From assembly GCA_021296375.1 (NCBI GenBank), contig JAGWAQ010000059.1, positions 1 to 8,827 of the forward strand: a DNA stretch of 8,827 bases. Direction: 5' to 3'. The notes under the pieces were generated by a model that was not told where the DNA came from, did not search any database, and saw only the letters and a program-made list of their open reading frames with translations. The position numbers were made by a program, and so were the translations under genes. Of the stretch, positions 1-5,450 are shown in pieces (the first letter of the stretch is position 1; the number at the start of each line of letters is the position of its first letter). The stretch is from Alphaproteobacteria bacterium. Its GTDB lineage: Bacteria > Pseudomonadota > Alphaproteobacteria > Puniceispirillales > UBA1172.

Positions 1-60
1 ACCCTCCCCGCCCAGCTTTACGGACAAATGCCCCCGCTCTTCCCCTAAACCGCGGTTTAA
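1..60 (+). other. Degraded upstream part of the uvrB reading frame with two in-frame TAA codons
   Basis: In the uvrB frame these bases still read like the conserved segment TLAAQLYGEMKE-FP-NAVEYFV, but with Q for E, PP for KE, and stops (46-48 and 58-60) where the family has Asn or Glu. Further atypical residues follow shortly after (Tyr for Ser in FVSYY, His for Glu in YQPEAY). There is no frameshift. G is scarce here (9 of 60 by hand count) and many implied changes are G to C or T. The best explanation is base-calling or assembly error at a contig end. A genuine pseudogene is possible but less likely, because the remaining ~1.75 kb is intact and well conserved. Confidence 0.7.
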
Positions 61-1851
61 TATTTCGTCTATTATTACGATTACTATCAGCCCCACGCCT
101 ATGTTCCCCGCTCCAACACTTACATTGAAAAAGAAGCGACGGTGAACGAACAGATCGACCGCATGCGCCACAGCGCCACCCGCGCCTTGCTGGAACGCCG
201 CGATGTCGTGATCGTCGCTTCGGTGTCCTGCATTTATGGCATCGGGTCGGTGGAAACCTATTCCAGCATGGTGGTGGGGCTGAAAAAAGGGCAGATCATC
301 GAACGCCAGCAGTTGCTGCGCAAGCTGACGGAACTGCAATACAAGCGCAATGACACCGGCTTTCAACGGGGGTGTTTCCGTGTCCGTGGTGACGTCGTGG
401 AAATCTTTCCCGCCCACTTTGAACACAACGCCTGGCGGATATCGCTGTGGGGGGATGAGGTTGAAACCATCACCGAATTTGACCCTCTAACGGGCAAGAA
501 ATCCGCCGAGCTTGACCAGATCCGGATTTTCGCCAATTCCCACTACGTGACGCCGAAACCGACGCTTCAGCAAGCCACCAAGCAAATCAAGGAAGAGCTG
601 AAGATCCGCCTTCACGAGCTGGAAAGCGCCGGCCGCTTGCTCGAAGCGCAGCGGCTTGAGCAACGCACGACCTTTGATCTTGAAATGATCGAGGCGGCGG
701 GGTTCTGCAACGGGATTGAGAATTACTCCCGCTACCTGTCGGGGCGTGGCCCGGGCGAGCCGCCCCCCACCTTGTTTGAATATCTTCCCGAAGACGCGCT
801 GCTGTTCCTTGACGAAAGCCATGTCACCGTGCCGCAGATCGGCGCCATGTACAAAGGTGACCGGGCGCGCAAATCAACCTTGTCTGAACACGGGTTCCGC
901 TTGCCGTCCTGCATGGACAACCGCCCCTTGAAATTCGAGGAATGGGAAGCCTTTCGTCCCCAGACCATCCATGTTTCCGCCACCCCCGGCCCATGGGAGC
1001 TGGAGCAAACCGGCGGCGTGTTTGTCGAACAGGTGGTGCGCCCCACAGGCTTGACTGACCCGGATTGCATCATCCGTCCGACAGAACATCAGGTCGATGA
1101 TGTCATTGCCGAATGCCGTGACGCCGCCGCCAAGGGCGAGCGGGTGCTGATCACCACCCTGACCAAGAAAATGGCGGAAGACCTGACGGAATACATGCAT
1201 GAGGCCGGCGTCAAGGTGCGCTATCTGCACTCTGACGTTGAAACCCTTGAGCGGATCGAGATTATCCGCGACCTGCGGCTTGGGGTATTTGATGTGCTGA
1301 TCGGCATCAACCTTCTGCGCGAAGGGCTGGATATCCCCGAATGTTCATTGGTGGCTATTCTGGATGCCGACAAGGAAGGCTATTTGCGCTCGCGCACCTC
1401 GCTGGTCCAGACCATTGGCCGCGCCGCCCGCAACATCAACGGCCGGGTGCTGCTTTATGCGGACAAAATGACCGACAGCCTGACCTACGCCATCAACGAG
1501 ACCAACCGCCGCCGCGCCCGCCAGGAAGAGTATAACGAGAAGCACGGCATCACACCGGAAAGCGTCAACACCAAGATCAACGATATTCTCGACAGTGTGT
1601 ATGAGCGCGGCGATCACGTCGATGTCAACGTCGACCCCGCCGCGGGCACGTCAATGGTCGGCAAATCGGTGCGTGATGTGATCGCGGAGCTTGAGCAGAA
1701 AATGCAGGAAAGCGCCGCCAATCTGGAGTTCGAGGAGGCCGCCCGCATCCGTGATGAAATTCGCCGTCTTGAGGCGTCGGAACTTGAAATCGGCAGTGGC
1801 CCGGCCTTGGCCTTCAAACGAAAAGAGGAAGAACGCCGCCGCAAAAAATAA
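61..1851 (+). CDS. uvrB: UvrABC system protein B (excinuclease subunit, DNA-damage-verifying helicase), 5'-truncated
   Basis: UvrB loads onto damaged DNA with UvrA, verifies the lesion with its beta-hairpin and recruits UvrC in cytoplasmic nucleotide excision repair. The reading frame runs from the window edge. By alignment from memory with E. coli UvrB (about 673 aa), base 1 corresponds to roughly residue 68, so the Walker A segment lies outside the window. Visible landmarks are the Tyr-rich beta-hairpin (DYYQP, near 79-93), ASVSCIYG (near 208-231), GIENYSR and SGRGPGEPPPT (near 712-770), the Walker B/DEAD-like DESH at 811-822, SATPG (near 976-990), the helicase motif INLLREGLDIPE (near 1306-1341), QTIGRAARN (near 1408-1434) and a C-terminal UVR domain (LEFEEAARIRDEI, near 1723-1761) that binds UvrC. 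The tail is basic (KRKEEERRRKK). I give 61 as the start because TAA codons sit in frame at 46-48 and 58-60. The first downstream start-type codon is GTG 142, but it lies inside a conserved segment and is not a natural start. Confidence 0.95.
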   Translation, partial: YFVYYYDYYQPHAYVPRSNTYIEKEATVNEQIDRMRHSATRALLERRDVVIVASVSCIYGIGSVETYSSMVVGLKKGQIIERQQLLRKLTELQYKRNDTGFQRGCFRVRGDVVEIFPAHFEHNAWRISLWGDEVETITEFDPLTGKKSAELDQIRIFANSHYVTPKPTLQQATKQIKEELKIRLHELESAGRLLEAQRLEQRTTFDLEMIEAAGFCNGIENYSRYLSGRGPGEPPPTLFEYLPEDALLFLDESHVTVPQIGAMYKGDRARKSTLSEHGFRLPSCMDNRPLKFEEWEAFRPQTIHVSATPGPWELEQTGGVFVEQVVRPTGLTDPDCIIRPTEHQVDDVIAECRDAAAKGERVLITTLTKKMAEDLTEYMHEAGVKVRYLHSDVETLERIEIIRDLRLGVFDVLIGINLLREGLDIPECSLVAILDADKEGYLRSRTSLVQTIGRAARNINGRVLLYADKMTDSLTYAINETNRRRARQEEYNEKHGITPESVNTKINDILDSVYERGDHVDVNVDPAAGTSMVGKSVRDVIAELEQKMQESAANLEFEEAARIRDEIRRLEASELEIGSGPALAFKRKEEERRRKK

Positions 1852-1883
1852 CGACGCATCCGCTTGATGTTTCCCCGCCAGGA

Positions 1884-1915
1884 GGGCGCCGCCTTGCCCG
1901 GTGATTTTCTTTTTC
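1884..1915 (+). terminator. Weak candidate terminator after uvrB
   Basis: GGGC at 1884-1887 can pair with GCCC at 1896-1899, and a T-rich stretch runs from about 1903 to 1915. The stem is only 4 bp with an 8-nt loop, and three bases separate it from the T-run. This is a poor match to an intrinsic terminator and may be chance. Confidence 0.2.
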
Positions 1916-1956
1916 AATGGAATCAGCATGATGAGCCTTAATCCGTCGGTTGAGAT

Positions 1957-1965
1957 TTATGCACA
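1957..1965 (+). promoter_or_regulatory. DnaA box TTATGCACA
   Basis: Exact match to the DnaA-box consensus TTATNCACA, at the upstream border of the AT-rich core. It has the same orientation as the box at 2159-2167, 202 bp away. The assignment rests on consensus match and position only. Confidence 0.5.
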
Positions 1966-2005
1966 ATTTTTCGGAATTGCCATATTTTTGTAATAGTGAA
2001 AGAAA

Positions 2006-2046
2006 AACCCGCTTTTCAAAAACTTTATTTTTTACTTGAACGGGTT
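2006..2046. repeat. Bulged 11-bp inverted repeat in the AT-rich core
   Basis: AACCCG (2006-2011) plus TTCAA (2015-2019) pairs with TTGAACGGGTT (2036-2046). This leaves a 3-nt bulge (2012-2014) and a 16-nt AT-rich loop. All 11 pairs are Watson-Crick. The right arm is shared with the palindrome at 2036-2049, so the two structures could be alternatives. The hairpin is followed by a T-rich stretch (2051-2061), so it might also act as an unusual terminator. Confidence 0.4.
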
Positions 2047-2049
2047 CAA
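2036..2049. promoter_or_regulatory. FNR/FixK-type palindrome candidate upstream of uvrC
   Basis: TTGAACGGGTTCAA is a perfect 6-bp inverted repeat around GG. It fits the TTGA-N6-TCAA core recognised by the CRP/FNR superfamily (Fnr, FixK, Dnr). A possible -10 element TATTAA lies at 2068-2073. A transcript starting near 2080 would put the palindrome centre about 38 bp upstream, close to the class II activator position. No regulator gene for it is in view. Confidence 0.35.
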
Positions 2050-2146
2050 CTTATTGTTTTTATGAGATATTAATTAAAATGCCTAAATTTTGGGCAAGTT
2101 GCCATATTTCGCGGAAAACCCCGATTCTTGATCACCAGAGGCGGTG

Positions 2147-2167
2147 CTGTCCACAAGGTTATCCACA
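2147..2167 (+). promoter_or_regulatory. DnaA box TTATCCACA with adjacent degenerate box
   Basis: TTATCCACA at 2159-2167 is the strongest form of the DnaA box. CTGTCCACA at 2147-2155 matches 7 of 9 positions in the same orientation, with starts 12 bp apart. Closely spaced same-orientation boxes like these are typical of DnaA-binding clusters. They lie about 100 bases upstream of uvrC. Confidence 0.55.
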
Positions 2168-2255
2168 GGTTGCGGGGATAGCGTCAGGCCAGGTCAGGGC
2201 CAGCTTCTCCCCCTATGATTCGCCGCCTCAGGTGACCGCCGGATCAAAATCTATT

Positions 2256-2260
2256 AAGGT
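2256..2260 (+). promoter_or_regulatory. uvrC ribosome-binding site
   Basis: AAGGT lies six bases before the ATG at 2267 and supports that start for uvrC, including the ~25-residue N-terminal extension. Confidence 0.6.
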
Positions 2261-2266
2261 AATGAT

Positions 2267-4198
2267 ATGACTGGACAATCTGGACATCAGCCTGAATTTG
2301 ACGCCGACGGAGCCGCCGCCAGCGCGCCGGAACCTGATCTCAAGCGCGGGATCGAGGTGATCAAATCCACCGCCAAAAAGCTCACCACCCAGCCGGGGGT
2401 TTACCGCATGCTGGATTACAGCGGCAACGCCCTTTATGTCGGCAAGGCCAAGGCGCTCAGCAAACGCGTCATCAGCTACACCCGCACCAATGCGCTCAGC
2501 AACCGCTTGATGCGGATGGTGTCGGAAACCGTTTCCATGGAGATCATCACCACCCGCACGGAAGTCGAAGCCCTGCTGCTGGAATCAAACCTGATCAAGA
2601 CCCTGAAGCCGCGCTTTAATATCCTGCTGCGGGACGATAAATCTTTCCCTTACATCATGCTGACGAAAGATCACGACTGGCCGCAACTGACCAAGCATCG
2701 CGGGCCACGCAAACGCAAGGGGGAGTATTTTGGCCCCTTTGCTTCCGCCAGTGCCGTCAATCGCACGGTGACGGAACTGACCCGCGCCTTCATGCTCAGA
2801 ACCTGCTCGGATTCGATTTTCTCCGCCCGCTCCCGCCCCTGCCTCCAGCACCAGATCAAACGCTGCAGCGCCCCTTGCGTGGGCAAGGTCACGGGCCGCC
2901 AGTATGATGAACAGGTCCAGATGGCGGCGCGTTTTCTGTCAGGTGATTCCAAAAAAGTGCAGGAAGAATTTGCCCGTCACATGCATGAGGCGGCCGAACA
3001 GTTGGAATTCGAGGATGCCGCCGTCTGGCGCAATCGCATCCGCGCCTTGACCAGCATCCAGGCCCATCAGGACATCAACCTGCCAAGTGAACTCAATGCC
3101 GATGTGATCGCCTTGAAGCAGGACAGCGGCAAGACCTGCGTTCAGGTGTTCTTTATGCGCAATGGCTCGAACTACGGCAATAAATCCTATTTTCCGCGGC
3201 ATGAGATCGACGATACCCCCGGCCATATTATGGCGGCGTTCATCGGCCAGTTTTATGACGACAAGCCGTGCCCTCCCGAAATTCTGGTCAGCACCCTGCC
3301 GGAACAGGCGGAGCTTATCGCCCAGGCGCTCAGCTCAAAGGCCGACCGCAAAACCCAGATCAGCATCCCGTCGCGCGGCCATCGCCGCAAGCTGATGCAA
3401 ATGGCCGAACGCAATGCCGGTGAAGCGCTCAGCCGTGAACTTGCCCAAAGCTCAAGCCAGAAGAAAATGCTGGCGCTGGTGCAGGAGCTGTTTGATCTTG
3501 ATGACCTGCCCAAACGGATTGAGGTCTATGACAACTCGCACATTCAGGGCAGTCATGCCGTTGGGGGGATGATTGTTGCGGGCGAAGACGGGTTCACAAA
3601 AGCCGCCTACCGCAAGTTCAACATCATCAGGGATGAACACATGCCTGATTTCGGCGGTGATGATTTCGCCATGATGCGGCAAGTGCTGCAGCGTCGGTTC
3701 CAGCGCGCCATGCGCGAGGACCCAGAGCGCAAATCCGGGGTCTGGCCGGATCTTGTCTTGCTTGATGGCGGCAAGGGCCAGCTTTCCGCCGCCCGTCAGG
3801 TGATGGAAGACCTCGGGGTGCTGGATGTGCCGATGGTGGCGATCTCGAAAGGCCCGGACCGCAACGCCGGACGTGAGGAGTTTCATCAGCACGGCAAGGA
3901 CAGTTTTTCCCTGCCGCTCAACACGCCGGTTCTGCATTTCCTTCAGCGCTTGCGTGATGAAGCCCACCGTTTCGCCATCGGCGCCCATCGCGCCCGTCGC
4001 CAGAAATCCGCCACCGCCAATCCGCTTGACCAGATCCCCGGGATCGGGGCCAAACGCAAAAAAGCCCTGCTGTCGCATTTTGGCTCCGCGCGCTCAATCG
4101 CCCGTGCTGATATTCCTGACCTGATGCAGGTTGACGGCATCAGCAAAGCCGTGGCGGAAACGATTTACGGATGGTTTCACAACGCCCCCAACTCATGA
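2267..4198 (+). CDS. uvrC: UvrABC system protein C (dual-incision excinuclease subunit)
   Basis: UvrC binds the UvrB-DNA complex and makes the 3' and then the 5' incision around the lesion. The 643-aa product is complete. A variable, acidic N-terminal extension (1-25) precedes a GIY-YIG nuclease domain (GVY 44-46, YVG 57-59, conserved Arg 67, Glu in EALLLESNLIK near 101-111) for the 3' cut. Four cysteines at 180, 192, 200 and 204 have the 12-8-4 spacing of the UvrC iron-sulfur cluster ligands. A UVR domain (~231-264, LEFEDAAVWRNRI) contacts UvrB. The RNase H-like endonuclease domain follows (VYDNSH 420-425, LLDGGKGQL 498-506, DEAHRF 564-569) for the 5' cut. Tandem helix-hairpin-helix motifs close the protein (IPGIGAKRKKALL 590-602 and VDGISKAVAETIY 622-634). 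It lies directly after uvrB, its functional partner, but 415 bases away, so it probably has its own promoter. Confidence 0.97.
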   Translation: MTGQSGHQPEFDADGAAASAPEPDLKRGIEVIKSTAKKLTTQPGVYRMLDYSGNALYVGKAKALSKRVISYTRTNALSNRLMRMVSETVSMEIITTRTEVEALLLESNLIKTLKPRFNILLRDDKSFPYIMLTKDHDWPQLTKHRGPRKRKGEYFGPFASASAVNRTVTELTRAFMLRTCSDSIFSARSRPCLQHQIKRCSAPCVGKVTGRQYDEQVQMAARFLSGDSKKVQEEFARHMHEAAEQLEFEDAAVWRNRIRALTSIQAHQDINLPSELNADVIALKQDSGKTCVQVFFMRNGSNYGNKSYFPRHEIDDTPGHIMAAFIGQFYDDKPCPPEILVSTLPEQAELIAQALSSKADRKTQISIPSRGHRRKLMQMAERNAGEALSRELAQSSSQKKMLALVQELFDLDDLPKRIEVYDNSHIQGSHAVGGMIVAGEDGFTKAAYRKFNIIRDEHMPDFGGDDFAMMRQVLQRRFQRAMREDPERKSGVWPDLVLLDGGKGQLSAARQVMEDLGVLDVPMVAISKGPDRNAGREEFHQHGKDSFSLPLNTPVLHFLQRLRDEAHRFAIGAHRARRQKSATANPLDQIPGIGAKRKKALLSHFGSARSIARADIPDLMQVDGISKAVAETIYGWFHNAPNS

Positions 4199-4309
4199 CG
4201 GCATCCAGTCACGACCAAGGCAATCAACGTCGGGTTTGAACTGGATAATTCCCCGCCAAACCGCTAGAGTGACGGCAGCATAACCACTTTATTGAGCGTC
4301 GAAAACCCC

Positions 4310-4870
4310 ATGCGCCACTTGCCTAATGTCATGACTGTTTTGCGGATTATCGCCAGCACCGCGGTGCCGTTTTTGATCATGTCCGATTTGCCCGGGTTGC
4401 GGTATCTTGCGGTTGGTCTTTTCGCCGCCGCCGCCCTCACCGATTGGCTTGACGGCTACCTGGCGCGGCGCATGAACGCGGTCTCGAACCTCGGGCGGAT
4501 GCTGGATCCGGTGGCCGATAAACTGCTGGTGGCGGGATCATTGCTGGCGCTGGCGGCATTTGAGAACTGGGGATGGCTGATGTTCATTCCGGCGCTGATG
4601 ATCCTGTTGCGGGAAGTCTTTATCTCTGGCCTGCGGGAATTCATGTCCGCCTATAACCTTGTCATTCACGTGACTTTTCTGGCCAAGATCAAAACCCCCA
4701 TTCAGTTGATTGCCATCGGGTTTGTGATGTCAACGCCCCTGACGCCTCTGTCATGGCGGATTGCGGATATCGCCCTTGCGCTGATGTGGCTGGCGGCGAT
4801 CCTGACGGCCATCACCGGTTGGGATTATCTCAAAAAGGCCCTGGCTCATGACCTCTCTGCCCAACAGTGA
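4310..4870 (+). CDS. pgsA: CDP-diacylglycerol--glycerol-3-phosphate 3-phosphatidyltransferase (PGP synthase)
   Basis: It transfers a phosphatidyl group from CDP-diacylglycerol to glycerol-3-phosphate, giving phosphatidylglycerophosphate, the committed step to phosphatidylglycerol and cardiolipin in the inner membrane. The 186-aa product has the complete CDP-alcohol phosphotransferase signature DG-x2-AR-x8-G-x3-D-x3-D (residues 48-70; catalytic/metal Asp 45, 48, 66 and 70). Several hydrophobic segments surround it (about 9-24, 31-44, 72-104, 120-140 and 148-170), as expected for a polytopic membrane enzyme. I chose ATG 4310 because the LPN-x-MTVLR start matches the family. An in-frame TTG at 4292 would add six residues without a better ribosome-binding site. 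The gap to uvrC is 111 bases and contains a TTGAAC (4236-4241) but no convincing spaced promoter. It overlaps mobB by 23 bases. Confidence 0.93.
   Translation: MRHLPNVMTVLRIIASTAVPFLIMSDLPGLRYLAVGLFAAAALTDWLDGYLARRMNAVSNLGRMLDPVADKLLVAGSLLALAAFENWGWLMFIPALMILLREVFISGLREFMSAYNLVIHVTFLAKIKTPIQLIAIGFVMSTPLTPLSWRIADIALALMWLAAILTAITGWDYLKKALAHDLSAQQ
4834..4838 (+). promoter_or_regulatory. mobB ribosome-binding site inside pgsA
   Basis: An AAAGG core lies nine bases before ATG 4848, within the last codons of pgsA. It supports the upstream mobB start, which makes the hexanucleotide repeat translated. Confidence 0.5.
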
Positions 4871-5450
4871 TCAGGCCAATTCAGGGCCGGGGCCGGGGCC
4901 GGGGACGGGGACGGGGCCAGGGCCGGAGACAGGGCCAGGGACAGGGCAACGTCATGGCCTGGTGTTTGGCCTCGCCGCCTTGTCAGGGACAGGCAAGACC
5001 ACCCTTGCCGAACAATTGATCCGGATTTTTGTTGAACGCGGCTACCGCACCTCTTCGATCAAACACGCCCATCATGAATTTGACCCCGACACCCCGGGCA
5101 AGGACAGCTGGCGGCATCGCAAGGCTGGCACGTCAGAGATGATCATCTCGTCGTCACGTCGGCGGGTGAAATTCACCGAAACACCTGATCAGGATGAGGC
5201 CGATCTGCCGACCCTGCTGGCAGAGCTTTCGCCGGCGGATATCGTGCTGGTGGAAGGCTTCAAATCGATTGATTTCCCGAAGGTCGAGATCCACCGCGCC
5301 GCCATGGGGCATGGCTTTCTTTACCCTCAACTTGCGGGCATCCGCATGATCGCCACGGACACGCCGCTCGGCGACTGCCCGTTGCCGCAGGCTGACCTTA
5401 ACTCACCTGAAGCGGTGGCAGACCTCATCCTTGAGGTGTTTCGGCCATGA
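4848..5450 (+). CDS. mobB: Molybdopterin-guanine dinucleotide biosynthesis adapter protein MobB
   Basis: MobB is a GTP-binding P-loop protein that assists MobA in attaching GMP to molybdopterin; it is helpful but not essential in E. coli. The 200-aa product has a Walker A loop SGTGKTT (46-52), the family-typical IKHAHHEFDPDTPGKDSWRH (71-90) and RKAG (91-94), and a DIVLVEGFK motif (131-139). Typical MobB proteins begin a few residues before the Walker A region. This one has an extra ~36-residue tail, of which residues 13-34 are Gly-Pro/Gly-Thr dipeptides encoded by a hexanucleotide repeat. ATG 4848 has a plausible ribosome-binding site and a 23-base overlap with pgsA. A GTG at 4962 would give a family-like 162-aa protein and leave the repeat untranslated. 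The stop overlaps the moeA start as ATGA. Confidence 0.9.
   Translation: MTSLPNSDQANSGPGPGPGTGTGPGPETGPGTGQRHGLVFGLAALSGTGKTTLAEQLIRIFVERGYRTSSIKHAHHEFDPDTPGKDSWRHRKAGTSEMIISSSRRRVKFTETPDQDEADLPTLLAELSPADIVLVEGFKSIDFPKVEIHRAAMGHGFLYPQLAGIRMIATDTPLGDCPLPQADLNSPEAVADLILEVFRP
4884..4949 (+). repeat. Hexanucleotide repeat, 11 units, coding for a Gly-Pro/Gly-Thr tail of MobB
   Basis: Eleven consecutive 6-base units run in the mobB frame: GGGCCG three times, GGGACG twice, then GGGCCA, GGGCCG, GAGACA, GGGCCA, GGGACA and GGGCAA. The first part equals a GGGGCC-type microsatellite with GGGG runs separated by CC or AC. That meets the usual G-quadruplex pattern on the coding strand. The 3' units are more degenerate. 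Unit length is two codons, so gain or loss of units would not shift the frame. Confidence 0.9.

Larger units (their letters stand above)
1852..2266. other. 415-base uvrB-uvrC intergenic region, AT-rich core with DnaA boxes
   Basis: This is the only long non-coding stretch. It contains a weak hairpin and T-run just after uvrB (1884-1915), a DnaA box (1957-1965), an AT-rich core (1981-2080 has 23 G/C by my count), a bulged inverted repeat (2006-2046), an FNR/FixK-like palindrome (2036-2049), an 11-bp direct repeat (1977-1987 and 2099-2109), a second DnaA box with a degenerate neighbour (2147-2167), a short imperfect tandem repeat (2183-2192 and 2193-2203), two GANTC sites (2123-2127 and 2217-2221), and the uvrC ribosome-binding site. 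A DnaA-responsive promoter region for uvrC and an origin-like element are both compatible with this. The sequence alone does not decide. Confidence 0.6.

Noticed and set aside
1938..2077. CtrA site TTAA-N7-TTAA
   Set aside because: TTAA occurs at 1938, 2070 and 2074, but no pair has the required 7-base spacing.
1852..2266. LexA (SOS) box GTTC-N7-GTTC or GAAC-N7-GAAC upstream of uvrC
   Set aside because: The closest is GTTC at 2044-2047 followed by GTTT after 8 bases, with wrong spacing and sequence. No other pair found.
2079..2270. 63-codon frame upstream of uvrC whose TGA overlaps the uvrC ATG as ATGA
   Set aside because: There is no ribosome-binding site, the composition is odd, it runs through the DnaA-box cluster, and I recognise no family. 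The 4-base overlap resembles coupling but is probably chance.
3452..4078. 208-codon minus-strand open frame inside uvrC
   Set aside because: It lies antisense to the catalytic half of UvrC, which is clearly the real gene; no recognisable protein features.
4236..4270. Promoter for pgsA from TTGAAC (4236-4241) and TAGAGT (4265-4270)
   Set aside because: The spacing is 23 bases, too long for a sigma-70 promoter; kept only as a remark.
4292..4309. TTG start for pgsA
   Set aside because: It adds six residues not typical of the family with no better ribosome-binding site; ATG 4310 gives the usual N-terminus.
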